IMG/VR virus record: IMGVR_UViG_3300009419_000038
Coordinates: 1-37,408 of that record
DNA: 37,408 nt
Origin: a virus
Strand: one strand, 5' to 3'
Shown: in pieces, positions 7,545 through 16,688 of the stretch
How positions within the stretch are numbered: position 1 is the first letter of the stretch
Layout: every line of letters begins with the position of its first letter
Translations under genes and position numbers: made by a program
Notes under the pieces: generated by a model
The model's input: the letters and a program-made list of their open reading frames with translations, nothing else
What the model was told of the DNA's origin: nothing
The model's database searches: none

Positions 7545-8596
7545 GAACCTATCCCTGTAATGTCAGGCATTTTAAGAGTCATTGCTTTGCCCATACCATC
7601 GACAAACGATAGTTCCGTGGGAATGGCAACATCGACATAAGCCCCGCCAGTCCCTGTAATCCGTTTGGTCTCAAATTTGCGTCGTGATGGGTCTTCTGAA
7701 CGTTGCGTGTTATAGCCCGTCGATTCCCACGTCGCCGCACTTGGCTCGATTTTTTGCGGCAATTTGATAAGGCTGCCTTGACCACCGCGTTGCACAATAA
7801 CTTGAGCAGGAGCTAAATCTTTTAAGCCCGCCCCGTAGAAAAAAGCGAGTTTATTTGCGGTAGTTAAAGGGCGGGGTAAATCATATTGAATTGCGAACAC
7901 CTCATATTCCGTTTCATATTTGACGGACAGCACCCCAAAAACTTTAGTCTCAGAAACGAAAGCTTGCTTTCCCATATCCCATGCAGGCGCAGGCGCGGGC
8001 TTGCCATTAGCACCTACAAAATTGGTATGAGACAACACGCTAACCTGCGGGCTGTCGTATCCGTATTTAATGCTTTGGATGTCGCTCCCTGTGAACACTA
8101 TATCCTCGTATTTGGTTACAGGCAGACGTTTAAGATGATCAATAATGATTTCAGTGTTGACGCTTACGGTATTTTCAACCATTGTTTGGTTCGCAAGCGG
8201 CGTGCAGGTGATGCTCGAACCATCATCGCGTGGGCAATACACATGCAGTTCGCACACGCCCCGCGCCACAACTTGCATGTATTGGTAATGCTTCCATTGG
8301 TCGCCACCCACATCCACCCCGTCACTGATAAGCCGCTCGTAAACTGTACGTTTGGCATTGACGAGTCGCGTGGCTTGCGCTTGCTGCTTGGCTAACTTCT
8401 GGGCGGGCGTATCACTGTCCAACTCCCACTCCGATTTAGGCGCAACCCCGCCAGCATCGGTCAGCATCTTATTAGTGATATTGACGGGCGTAATTTTGAT
8501 GGGCGAAATATCCACCAACTCAACTTCAAACATTCCGTTGGTAATTTGGTCTAGCTTGCCAACGTCAATGTCAAAACTGGTTGTAATCCCGCCCAT
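7541..8596 (-). CDS. Conserved phage tail-region protein
   Basis: 351 residues, not assigned to a named family. Features are an acidic N-terminal part (SFDIDVGKLDQITNGMFEVE), a Q/A-rich helix at about 65-85 (KLAKQQAQATRLVNAKR), and beta-rich remainder. It is coupled to 6711-7544 by an ATGA overlap and follows 8598-9635 by one base. It lies in the siphovirus-like tail block downstream of the tape measure, so a tail-tip or baseplate structural role is inferred. Confidence 0.78.
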   Translation of the reverse strand: MGGITTSFDIDVGKLDQITNGMFEVELVDISPIKITPVNITNKMLTDAGGVAPKSEWELDSDTPAQKLAKQQAQATRLVNAKRTVYERLISDGVDVGGDQWKHYQYMQVVARGVCELHVYCPRDDGSSITCTPLANQTMVENTVSVNTEIIIDHLKRLPVTKYEDIVFTGSDIQSIKYGYDSPQVSVLSHTNFVGANGKPAPAPAWDMGKQAFVSETKVFGVLSVKYETEYEVFAIQYDLPRPLTTANKLAFFYGAGLKDLAPAQVIVQRGGQGSLIKLPQKIEPSAATWESTGYNTQRSEDPSRRKFETKRITGTGGAYVDVAIPTELSFVDGMGKAMTLKMPDITGIGS

Positions 8597-8597
8597 G

Positions 8598-9635
8598 CTA
8601 GTTACTACCTGAGTTGAATATTACCCACAGACGAAACATCTCAAGCTCGACAGCGGTAGACCCGCTGGGGACAAGCAACTCAAGCCACACAGGGATTGAT
8701 GCGGGGGAAAGTGTTAGCGTTAAGGTGTCGCCCGTCACCCACGTTCCACCAAAGGAGGTTGCCGCCAGTAAAAAGTAAGGGCGTGAGAACGTCGGATTAA
8801 TAGGCGAAAAATTGGTGCTGACAGAACCCGTGCCCAAACTTCCAAGGGTGTCGCCCACGGCGGCATAGGAGGTTGGCGACGTGAAAGTTAAGGTAATCGT
8901 TTGCTGAATCGCGGCGGTGTTGTCGGCAAGACTCAGGCTGTCGTCAAACGTGCCTGCGGTGCTCGCTTTGCTGGTGTAAGCCAGTTTGGCACGGATAACC
9001 TCTTGCGTGATGCAAGAGGCAACGCGGCTGTAATACGTGGTTGTTCCATTGACCCGTGACAGCGGATAAGGATTATCAAACGCGCTATCGACGGTAATCG
9101 TGGCGGTATCTCCAGAATAACTGACGGCGGTAATTTTACGAACTTCTAAAGGCACGTCAGTTTCGAGCGGGTCACTGCTGACTTTTGCAGGCGTGGAACG
9201 TGAGGTAATCACGACCGTGTCCCCAACCTGAAATAAGTTATAACTCACAGAAGGCGTGGTCACTTTAACAATCGTGTCGCCCGCCGCCACTGCCTGCGAG
9301 ATATTGCAGCAACCATAACGACGGGGGCTTGTTCCGACACCGCTTAAGGTATTAGTCTGTGTTCCCAAAATCAAAAATTCGCGAGCGGTTGAAGTCGGGG
9401 TTTTGCCCAGAAACAGCAGCGGGTTGTGAGCACTCAAATTATCGGTGTTGCTGTTTTTGACGAACAGTTTGCGCTTGATATTAGTGCCAGCCTGCAGCTC
9501 TGAATAATCCACATCGGCAAATAAATTGCGTAGCGTGTTGCTCGTAATCGCGTTATTGCTCATGCGCCCGCCCGATGTGGGCGAGTAAGTCATGTCTACT
9601 GCTTTAAGGAATCCAATATCATTAGGAGTAATCAT
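8598..9635 (-). CDS. Conserved phage virion protein
   Basis: 345 residues. The segment SGGRMSNNAITSNTLRNLF (about 21-39), followed by LFADVDYSELQAG and a K/R-rich stretch (NIKRKLFVKN), recalls a virion protein conserved in B3/D3112-like phages. The rest is Thr/Ser-rich beta sequence. It sits 2 bp after the distal-tail-like gene 9638-10012. A tail-tip structural role is likely from order; no enzymatic motif is seen. Confidence 0.8.
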   Translation of the reverse strand: MITPNDIGFLKAVDMTYSPTSGGRMSNNAITSNTLRNLFADVDYSELQAGTNIKRKLFVKNSNTDNLSAHNPLLFLGKTPTSTAREFLILGTQTNTLSGVGTSPRRYGCCNISQAVAAGDTIVKVTTPSVSYNLFQVGDTVVITSRSTPAKVSSDPLETDVPLEVRKITAVSYSGDTATITVDSAFDNPYPLSRVNGTTTYYSRVASCITQEVIRAKLAYTSKASTAGTFDDSLSLADNTAAIQQTITLTFTSPTSYAAVGDTLGSLGTGSVSTNFSPINPTFSRPYFLLAATSFGGTWVTGDTLTLTLSPASIPVWLELLVPSGSTAVELEMFRLWVIFNSGSN

Positions 9636-9637
9636 TT

Positions 9638-10012
9638 CTAAACCACCTCAATTAATTTTATTTGCCCATAAAAGCGATTTAATTCGGTTTCGTTGTAGCC
9701 TTCGACTTCAACAAAAGATAAAGGAGAACCATCGAAACGAACCTGCAAGCGCACATCAACACCCCAGATAAAAGTGAACTCATTATTGCCTTGGGCAAGG
9801 TATTGGATATTGCTCACGGTTTCCCATGACAGCCATGCTTCTTCTTTATCCCACACCAACGTGACGGGTCGCCCGCCTATCAGCTTTTGATTCCAGACAA
9901 TCTGCCGCCCGCCAAGCGTGAAATCAACTGATTGCTTGACACCTATATAAGAGAGTCTGTCGCTCCAACGGGTTTGGGCGGGTAAAACAATGCCGCCTAT
10001 GGATTTAATCAT
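9638..10012 (-). CDS. Small tail protein after the tape measure
   Basis: 124 residues, beta-rich, with several tryptophans (ARWSDRLSY-like N terminus; VWDKEEAWLSWE at about 53-64; FIWGVDVRLQVRFDG). It overlaps the tape-measure stop by ATGA. Proteins in this position in siphoviruses are often distal tail or tail-tip connectors; this one is shorter than the usual distal tail protein. The role is inferred from position. Confidence 0.78.
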   Translation of the reverse strand: MIKSIGGIVLPAQTRWSDRLSYIGVKQSVDFTLGGRQIVWNQKLIGGRPVTLVWDKEEAWLSWETVSNIQYLAQGNNEFTFIWGVDVRLQVRFDGSPLSFVEVEGYNETELNRFYGQIKLIEVV

Positions 10013-13000
10013 GACCGCCCCCGCTGTAAGTCGCGAAGTTGATTGACAAAAGCGGAAACGGAATCGGTCGATGTCGCCAAGGGTGGCAAGCTTTGACCGC
10101 CCACAGACAGCGAAAGTGAGTCTAAATTGACGTTGTGCGTGCGCGGCGCATACGGTGTAATCGCGGGAATATTGGGCAAGCGCGGCATTGGAATGTTGGG
10201 CATTGCCAGCCCGCCTGTATTGAGTTTCAACGCGCCTGAAAAAGCGTTTTTAACTTTTTCGAGCGGGGCGAAGTTCACAAAATCAAGCAGACCCCGAAAG
10301 GTTTCGGAGCGTCCCTTATTGATGATGTATTCACCAGGCGTAAGCATTGCGGGCACTGTGTCATCACTGCCCACGCCGGGCACGATGTTGCCTGTGGCAA
10401 AATGCAGCGCACGGGTAAACATGCCAGCAACCCCGCCCGCATTGTGTCCCTCAACCCCTTGCACATTAACTTGGATGTTCGCTTTCGCTTTGATGTCATC
10501 AATTTTCTTTGAAATATCATCAAGCTTTTGCTGTGCGCCAGTAGTATCTATGGTCATCTGTCCCATGCTGGCGAGCGTGTCTTTGGCTTGTTGCAACTGT
10601 TCTTTTAAGCCTTCCAATGACGACTTGGTTTTTTCAACTTCAGTCGTCATTTTCTCAGTCCCGAAGGTCTCGGACAGTTGCGAAAGGGCTTCAGTGTTTT
10701 TTTGGATAAGCGCGGCTTGTTCTGCCAAGGCTGCTTTTTCCTGTTGCGCCCGCTGCATTGCCTCTTGTTCGTTGGCTTTAGCAATCGTTTTTTCTTGGTT
10801 TAATGCCTGGATTTTTAGCGCAGCGGATGCAGAAACAACCTCTTCTATGGCTTGGTTGTCTTTGAGTTGACCCGCCAATTGCTCGGCTTGTGCTGCTAAA
10901 GCTTGTGATTTTTTGGTGTCGCCCGCCGCTTGCGCTTCTGTGGACGCGGCTAACTTTTGATTGATTTCAAGTCGCAAGTCAGCGGCGGCGGCTTCTTCGC
11001 TCATATCCTTACGGCGAAGGTCGCGCACTTTATCGATTGCGCCCGTCTTGGTGCTTTCGATGCTGTCTTCTAATTGTTTGACTTGCGCGTGGTACTTGTC
11101 GTAATCCGCCATTGATTTTTGCAGATTATTACGAATAGCTTGATAAGCTTTTTCCGAATTTTGAAGGCGGGTTTGCAACAGCTTGGTATCGGCTTCACGA
11201 TATTTTTCAGCTTGTTCCTCTGCCTTGCCACCTTCTAGTTTAATCAATTCAAGTTTTTTGACGTGCGCATCTTGAGCCGCTTGGTTTGATGCCGCTTGCT
11301 TGGCTTTTTCGAGTGCAATAAATTGCGTGCTGGCAGCGGTTTCTGCCTGCGCAATTTTGCGGTTAAGGGCAACAACATCATTACCCTCAGCATCGCGATA
11401 TCCCTTGATAGATTGATAGGCTTGCATTGCGGCGGCGTTGCGGGCTTGTGATAACTGCTCTTCTGCGGCGCGTAATTTTGCGTTTTTGGTGGCAGCGTCT
11501 GTGGACTCGGAATTAATCAATGCCACTTGCCGATTGTAAGCCGCCAATGCTGCCGCAGCGGTTTGCTCATAACGCTGGCGTTCCGCTTCGCTGCTTTTGC
11601 GAGCGGACTCGGTGGCAGATTGTGCGGTTTGGCGATCCATTAATTGGGCTTTGGTAGCAGATTGTTGGAAGCCTGCTGACAGACTATTTAGCCCGCCCAT
11701 CATGCTCTCGATATTTTGGGCAAAACCGCCTACCGCCCCGCCACGGAATGGGTCAAACTTAACGCTTGAAAACTTGTCTTGAATATCAGCAATGGCTTGT
11801 TTAGTGTCTCTAATTTTATTAATTAGGTCGTCGCCAATGCCTTGTTCATCGCGGGCGAACTTGGTTTCGGCGGCTTCTTTTTTGACTTCTATAAGATTTT
11901 GAAGGTCTTTTATTTTCTGCAAATCGCGACTTTGTTCTTGATCGCTTTTTTTGCTTTCTTCTTGTGCTATTTTTTTGTTCACTGAGGAAATGATGTCGGC
12001 TTGCTTTTCGCGGGCTGACTTAACGTAGGCTTGATAATCCTCTTCTGCTTTGCGATAAGGCGCAGTAATTGAATCACCTGTGAATAAATCTTTGACAAAG
12101 CTATAAGTTGATGCAAAGACTTTGGCAAGCGTCACTGGGAATTTGAGCACAGGCGATATAACCGCAAATACCGTACTCATAACGGCTGATATGTTTTGCG
12201 CCCACTCTTTCGCCGACCCATCTTTGAACGCCTGATTAAGATAATCAAGCACGGCTTTGGTTTTTTCTTTAATGGCATCAAACGCGCCTGCTTCGCCAAT
12301 CATGCTATAAAACTGAGTCCAACTGTCCTCAATGTTTGCCATGATGCCCGTATAAGTATTTGATTGCGCCTCCATTGCGCCGCCAAATCTCTCTTTAAGC
12401 CCGCTGGCTAAGACGGCAATAGCTTTGTCGACGGAAACCCCAGACCCCGCCAAATCCTCCATTTGTTTGCTAGTTAGTTGTAGTTTTTCCTTGAGGATTT
12501 CCATCGCGGGAATGCCCACTTCGGAAATTTGCATCAATTCTTCAGCCGATGCTTTCCCCTTAGTCTTCATCTGCCCCAAGGCGGTCACGACGCGGTCAAT
12601 TTCTGCCCCGCCGCCCCCGACTGCTGACACCGCATCACCTACGGAAGGCAGGATTTTTTTCGCGTCTACGCCTGCACTGACCAGCCCCGCGTAGGATTTG
12701 GTGACTTGGTCGAGCTGAAATGGAGTCTTGGCAGTAAAGTCTTTAATCCACGACATGGCGGCATTTGCCGCCTCTTGTGAACCTGTCAGAGTTTTAAGAC
12801 GAACCCCTAAAGTCTCGAAAGTTGCAGAGGTATTAATAACGTTATTTTTGAGTTCATCAAATATTTCAATTGTTTTGGTAACGGCCGCCAAAGCAAGAAA
12901 ACCCTGTAATAGCACTTTAGGGCCGCTGGCAGATGCCATAACACCATCAACACCGCTAACCTTATCACTGACTTGCTGCAAGGTATTAAGCATCGTTGAT

Positions 13001-13278
13001 GCGCCACCCGTCAACGCATCACGGGCTTGATAAACCGCCTTTGCCGTATTCTGCATTTCAGTCCGGGCATTATGCGGGGCGTTTGCATCAAGTTCTTTTT
13101 CAGCGGCGGCTGCGTCATGGGTTGCCGCCGCCAATTCACGAGCTGATTTTTCGCTGGCGTTGAACACATCACTGGGCGCACCACTTCCAAGCGTATTGAT
13201 TTCACCCTTCGCACGAGCCAAATCCCGCATAAACTGGGTAAATTCAAGCTTTAAAAATAGTGCGACCTCGTTAGTCAT
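10009..13278 (-). CDS. Tail tape measure protein
   Basis: 1,089 residues, the longest gene in the window. An N-terminal helical region is followed at about 150-300 by a conserved tape-measure domain (TFETLGVRLKTLTGSQEAA, then KTPFQLDQVTKSYAGLVSAG and KGKASAEELMQISEVGIPA). A long Ala/Gln/Glu/Lys-rich coiled coil (about 420-930) and a Gly/Pro-containing tail end (GGVAGMFTRALHFATG, SDDTVPAMLTPGEYIINKG) follow. Tape measures set tail length at about 1.5 angstrom per residue, so a tail of roughly 160 nm is expected, which fits a siphovirus rather than a Mu-type myovirus. The gene follows the chaperone-like 13285-13701 by 6 bp. Confidence 0.96.
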   Translation of the reverse strand: MTNEVALFLKLEFTQFMRDLARAKGEINTLGSGAPSDVFNASEKSARELAAATHDAAAAEKELDANAPHNARTEMQNTAKAVYQARDALTGGASTMLNTLQQVSDKVSGVDGVMASASGPKVLLQGFLALAAVTKTIEIFDELKNNVINTSATFETLGVRLKTLTGSQEAANAAMSWIKDFTAKTPFQLDQVTKSYAGLVSAGVDAKKILPSVGDAVSAVGGGGAEIDRVVTALGQMKTKGKASAEELMQISEVGIPAMEILKEKLQLTSKQMEDLAGSGVSVDKAIAVLASGLKERFGGAMEAQSNTYTGIMANIEDSWTQFYSMIGEAGAFDAIKEKTKAVLDYLNQAFKDGSAKEWAQNISAVMSTVFAVISPVLKFPVTLAKVFASTYSFVKDLFTGDSITAPYRKAEEDYQAYVKSAREKQADIISSVNKKIAQEESKKSDQEQSRDLQKIKDLQNLIEVKKEAAETKFARDEQGIGDDLINKIRDTKQAIADIQDKFSSVKFDPFRGGAVGGFAQNIESMMGGLNSLSAGFQQSATKAQLMDRQTAQSATESARKSSEAERQRYEQTAAAALAAYNRQVALINSESTDAATKNAKLRAAEEQLSQARNAAAMQAYQSIKGYRDAEGNDVVALNRKIAQAETAASTQFIALEKAKQAASNQAAQDAHVKKLELIKLEGGKAEEQAEKYREADTKLLQTRLQNSEKAYQAIRNNLQKSMADYDKYHAQVKQLEDSIESTKTGAIDKVRDLRRKDMSEEAAAADLRLEINQKLAASTEAQAAGDTKKSQALAAQAEQLAGQLKDNQAIEEVVSASAALKIQALNQEKTIAKANEQEAMQRAQQEKAALAEQAALIQKNTEALSQLSETFGTEKMTTEVEKTKSSLEGLKEQLQQAKDTLASMGQMTIDTTGAQQKLDDISKKIDDIKAKANIQVNVQGVEGHNAGGVAGMFTRALHFATGNIVPGVGSDDTVPAMLTPGEYIINKGRSETFRGLLDFVNFAPLEKVKNAFSGALKLNTGGLAMPNIPMPRLPNIPAITPYAPRTHNVNLDSLSLSVGGQSLPPLATSTDSVSAFVNQLRDLQRGRS

Positions 13279-13284
13279 GGTTTG

Positions 13285-13701
13285 CTAACTCGCAACATCG
13301 GGTGTAGTAGGAGAGTCCGTAATCCCAGACGTGGACGTGTCCGCGCTCTGTGAGGTAGTAGGCGTTGGATTCAAGGTTTTTGACAATTTGCTGATTACGG
13401 GGCTGCTGGCGAACATGTCCATCAGTTGCAAAAAATTGGGATTAACCTCCTTGAAGGCTTCCCAAATTTTTAACAGTGTGGAAAGTCCACAATCATCAAT
13501 CGCTAAGCCTTTGGGCATTTCGACACAGTCGCCTAAACCTTTGAGCAAAGTATCCCAGTGTTCAGTGAGCACGGCTTGCATATTGGTGTTGGCTAGGTCA
13601 ACCGTCATCAACTTATAAAATTGACGTAAGTTTTTGGGAGTGACTTCGCGAACTTTAGCGGCACGCTTGCTATCAATTTCTACTGTGGTTTCGAGTCTCA
13701 T
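13285..13701 (-). CDS. Putative tail assembly chaperone
   Basis: 138 residues, helical, ending in a Ser/Thr/Pro-rich tail (TPTTSQSADTSTSGITDSP). It lies between the tail tube gene and the tape measure, where siphoviruses keep the chaperone that coats the tape measure during assembly. In lambda and many others a frameshift makes a longer form. No second overlapping frame with a suitable product was found here: the tape measure starts 6 bp later and no clear slippery heptamer was noticed. The name rests on position, size and composition. Confidence 0.75.
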   Translation of the reverse strand: MRLETTVEIDSKRAAKVREVTPKNLRQFYKLMTVDLANTNMQAVLTEHWDTLLKGLGDCVEMPKGLAIDDCGLSTLLKIWEAFKEVNPNFLQLMDMFASSPVISKLSKTLNPTPTTSQSADTSTSGITDSPTTPDVAS

Positions 13702-13704
13702 TTT

Positions 13705-14433
13705 TTAGCCCCGAACTGTAACGGTGAAAGGTTCTTTCTTGCTTGGCAGGGTTTGCATTTGCCCTTCGAGCTGCATCGTCACAAATTTTTGATCGCCGCT
13801 AATGAATGGCATTTCTTTTTTGCTTTGCAAAATAGCTTTATCAATGGTAACGACCACAGATTCACCCGTTTCCAAATTGCGTCCATCCAGCATAATTTCA
13901 GCGGTGATTGAAGCCACTCGTGACCCCAAAATACGATAACCCGCTTTAGTGCCATAATCGTAAGCAACAGAAATGCTTGTTCCATCAGCAATATTACCGC
14001 TAGGTAAAATCTCCAACATGCCTGCACCTGCAAACAAACGGTAGTCCTTGCCCTCAACATGATTCCCAATAATTTCCACACTGGAAACATCTTGATGTTT
14101 GAGTTTGACCATATCGCCCATTGCAACGGTAATTGTTTCAGTATCACTTCCTGCGCTTGCAGCGATGGTTTCAACAATCCCTTGTAATGCCAAACCCACA
14201 TTAACAGGGTTAAGTTCATCCGATGAAATTATGAGTTTGCTTGGCTCAGGAAGCCCCACCGACCCTAATACTTGCCCATAAGTTTCGTAGCTTGTACTAA
14301 CCCGCGATACCGTCTTGCCTTGTGGTTGAATCGAGAACACAGGCACATTACCCATTTTCAGCCACGGCCCTTGCGTACCATCATCATTAGTGCGACGCAC
14401 AAATACATCACCTGCACCCATAAATCCTGACAT
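13705..14433 (-). CDS. Major tail (tube) protein
   Basis: 242 residues. It begins MSGFMGAGDVFVRR and contains short beta-rich units such as FSIQPQGKTVSRVSTSYE, typical of tail tube proteins of transposable siphoviruses. It stands 3 bp before the chaperone-like gene and 11 bp after the tail-terminator-like gene, the canonical place for the tube subunit. It lacks a sheath-like partner, which supports a non-contractile tail. Confidence 0.85.
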   Translation of the reverse strand: MSGFMGAGDVFVRRTNDDGTQGPWLKMGNVPVFSIQPQGKTVSRVSTSYETYGQVLGSVGLPEPSKLIISSDELNPVNVGLALQGIVETIAASAGSDTETITVAMGDMVKLKHQDVSSVEIIGNHVEGKDYRLFAGAGMLEILPSGNIADGTSISVAYDYGTKAGYRILGSRVASITAEIMLDGRNLETGESVVVTIDKAILQSKKEMPFISGDQKFVTMQLEGQMQTLPSKKEPFTVTVRG

Positions 14434-14444
14434 GATTAAATCCT

Positions 14445-14873
14445 CTAAGAAGACACGGTATAAACCGTGTTGAACGAAAACGGTAAAAATAAGTTACCCG
14501 CCGTGAACGCGGGAATCTTGGGTGTAACTGCATAAAGCGGTTGGTAAAAAGGCATTTTGGGGGCGTAACCATTGACGGCTTTCAGCAACACATCAATATC
14601 GGGATTTGCCGCCGCCATTGCTAAACTGGCATCGTCATCGCCCGCATAACGCACTGCCATGATGAGTGTCCACAGTTGTGCATAAGCCACGCTTGCCCCA
14701 GCGCGGGCGGTATCTTTGATGCTATGCCCTTCATAAATCACAAAAATCGCTGGGGCTAAATTAGATTTAAGCGTCAAAAAACCATTAATACTGATGCCTG
14801 GTAGCACTTGATAATCTGGCAACGCCTCTTGAACGCGAGCAATTAAGTCAGGCTGCAAGTCTAAAAAAGCCAT
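14445..14873 (-). CDS. Tail terminator / Mu gp37-like protein
   Basis: 142 residues. It begins MAFLDLQPDLIARVQEAL and has the alternating pattern PAIFVIYEGHSI ... YAQLWTLIMAVRY ... VDVLLKAVNGY-like found in Mu gp37-type (DUF1834-like) proteins, which close the head-proximal end of the tail tube. It overlaps the start of the following gene's neighbour by one base (TAATG at 14873) and precedes the tail tube. The family assignment is by pattern and gene order. Confidence 0.78.
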   Translation of the reverse strand: MAFLDLQPDLIARVQEALPDYQVLPGISINGFLTLKSNLAPAIFVIYEGHSIKDTARAGASVAYAQLWTLIMAVRYAGDDDASLAMAAANPDIDVLLKAVNGYAPKMPFYQPLYAVTPKIPAFTAGNLFLPFSFNTVYTVSS

Positions 14874-15589
14874 TACCAGCTCCGCCGTGGCGTGTTCACC
14901 ATTTGCACAAAGTTGCCCTGCTCGTCGCCCGTGCGAACCAAGCCATCACGCACGTCTTCTAATAATTTCGTAGCTGACTCATACCGCCGTTGAACGACGT
15001 TATCGGCGGTTAGTTCGCCTTTATCCCATAACTGCCAACGCGCTAAATCGCAGGCGGCATTAGTCGCCACGTCAACCAGTGGGCGTGGAATGGGGGTGGT
15101 GTAACGCGATAAATAAATAGTGATATAAGCGTCCGCATCGACACAGGCTTGACACAGCAAGCTGACGGCGGCTTTCGCTTTCATAGTTTCTTCTGGTTTG
15201 TAAACTGTGGGGCTTGATTGCTGCGCCAAAATTTGTTGGGCGAACAAATCGGCTTGTGGAATCTTGCACAGTTGCGCTAATTCCGTCGCGCCAAAACGGT
15301 TTAATAATTTTGTAGGGGTGGCGTAAACACCGCAATTATGCGGGGCAATGCCTAAATATTGCTGTCTATAATTATTTGCTAATTGCGAAAAACGTGTGCT
15401 TTGAAGTGGGTCTATGGTGCTACCCGCAAGCTGATCATAAAGTGCGGCGGCGGCAAGCAAGGCAACCGCTTGTTCTGCGGCGGGGGTTAAGTTGTCAGCC
15501 GTCCACAAGCCCGTGTAAACCATGCGCACGTAAGGCGTGGGCGTGGTTAGGGTGAGGATGTCGGGGGCGCGGGTTAGGGTGTAATCCAT
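14873..15589 (-). CDS. Mu gp36-like (DUF1320-type) head-tail connector protein
   Basis: 238 residues from the ATG at 15589, chosen because GAGGT lies 8 bp upstream; an in-frame ATG at 15616 has no ribosome site. The C-terminal part (about 150-238) carries the signature VDVATNAACDLARWQLWD followed by RYESATKLLEDVRDGLV, as in DUF1320 proteins, which are head-tail joining proteins. The N-terminal about 110 residues are extra compared with the usual 140-residue family length. The next gene is the tail terminator. Confidence 0.8.
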   Translation of the reverse strand: MDYTLTRAPDILTLTTPTPYVRMVYTGLWTADNLTPAAEQAVALLAAAALYDQLAGSTIDPLQSTRFSQLANNYRQQYLGIAPHNCGVYATPTKLLNRFGATELAQLCKIPQADLFAQQILAQQSSPTVYKPEETMKAKAAVSLLCQACVDADAYITIYLSRYTTPIPRPLVDVATNAACDLARWQLWDKGELTADNVVQRRYESATKLLEDVRDGLVRTGDEQGNFVQMVNTPRRSW

Positions 15590-15639
15590 TGCATAGACCT
15601 CTAATCTACCACCCATAAATCAGGTGGTAGAAACTGAAC

Positions 15640-16152
15640 TTAAATGATAGCCCAGCCGTTAGGTTGTCCCTGAGTCAGGGTAATTGCATCCCGCTCACTC
15701 GAGAAGCTATACGATGGATTGCCATTAATATGCTGCTGATCGATGGCATCATCAGGGTTGGGGATAACCGTAATCGCATTAACCAGTTTACGGGCGATGA
15801 TAACAATATCTGGCATACGGCTATTACCGATGGTAGGTAAGGTAATAGTAACGGCGGCGGAGGTTGAATCAACAAACACCCGCTTCGACAAAGGTGGCAA
15901 GGTAAGGCTACTGGTTAAATCGTACTCATCAACTCCGTTGAGTTGAGTCAATCCGCTAAATGGCATCCAATTATTGCCGTTAAAGATAATCATCGAGTCT
16001 TTTGCGAAGACCATATTGCCATCATCGTACAGATCAATGTTCGCGCCGACTTGGACAACGTCGCCAACACCGGGGCTAAGACTAAGGATTTCCGTCTTAG
16101 CAAGTCCCCCAAGAAACTTGACCGCCCCATCACTGCGTTTAAGATACGTCAT
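15640..16152 (-). CDS. Fibre-like virion protein, paralogue 1 of 3
   Basis: 170 residues from the ATG at 16152 with AAGGAG upstream; longer readings upstream lack a ribosome site. The C-terminal about 75 residues (AVTITLPTIGNS, NAITVIPNPDDAI, SYSFSSERDAITL, GWAII) have the same layout as the C termini of 16196-16678 and 16689-17234. The N terminus (MTYLKRSDGAVKFLGGLAK) also resembles that of the neighbour. These are probably virion decoration or head-fibre subunits that arose by duplication. Confidence 0.8.
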   Translation of the reverse strand: MTYLKRSDGAVKFLGGLAKTEILSLSPGVGDVVQVGANIDLYDDGNMVFAKDSMIIFNGNNWMPFSGLTQLNGVDEYDLTSSLTLPPLSKRVFVDSTSAAVTITLPTIGNSRMPDIVIIARKLVNAITVIPNPDDAIDQQHINGNPSYSFSSERDAITLTQGQPNGWAII

Positions 16153-16195
16153 AATTTTCTCCTTCAAGGGGCGGGCTTTCCGCCCCTGAAATAAC

Positions 16196-16678
16196 TTAGA
16201 CGATTGCCCAATTACCAGCAGTCGCAACCACGGTTAAGCTGTCGCCTGCACTTGCATAAGCATAAGCACCCGCCACACCCTCAATCGTGTCACTGCCCGC
16301 AGGAACTAAAGTCACTGCATTAGTGATGTCAGTCGCTTTAACCATGTAAGTTTTGCCAGCGTTTGCGGTGGCATCTGGCAAGGTCACAGCAACCGCAGCG
16401 GATGTTGCAGCAACGGTGACGACTTGGTCAAACAGGGTCAAGGTGTAGTTGGCAGTCACGGATTTGGTGGCATAACCATCCTTGCCCAGCAATTCCCACG
16501 CGCTACCCGTGTAGATGATTTCATTGCCGCTTAAAAAAGCCGTGCCACTGATAGTGACATCACCCGTCAAGTGATAGATGTCGCCCTTCGCGGGGGACAC
16601 AGGCACATCACCAACAACAGCGATATTGCCAATAAACTTAGCAGAGCCAGGAGCGCGAACAGATTGAATATAAGACAT
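16196..16678 (-). CDS. Fibre-like virion protein, paralogue 2 of 3
   Basis: 160 residues from the ATG at 16678, with AAGGA 8 bp upstream. It opens MSYIQSVRAPGSAKFIGN, parallel to paralogue 1 (MTYLKRSDGAVKFLGG). The C-terminal domain (AVAVTLPDATANAGKTYMV, NAVTLVPAGSDTIEG, AYASAGDSLTVV, NWAIV) matches the other two. The repeat of an A/V-T-LP strand, an NA-V/I-T strand and a closing NW segment suggests a small trimeric or brush-like beta domain. Function is inferred as a structural surface protein. Confidence 0.8.
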   Translation of the reverse strand: MSYIQSVRAPGSAKFIGNIAVVGDVPVSPAKGDIYHLTGDVTISGTAFLSGNEIIYTGSAWELLGKDGYATKSVTANYTLTLFDQVVTVAATSAAVAVTLPDATANAGKTYMVKATDITNAVTLVPAGSDTIEGVAGAYAYASAGDSLTVVATAGNWAIV

Positions 16679-16688
16679 GTTTAAATCC

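Noticed and set aside
10127-10870. 247-residue open frame on the plus strand inside the tape measure gene
   Set aside because: It is antisense to a well-supported gene, has no recognisable domain, and reflects the composition of the coiled-coil coding strand.
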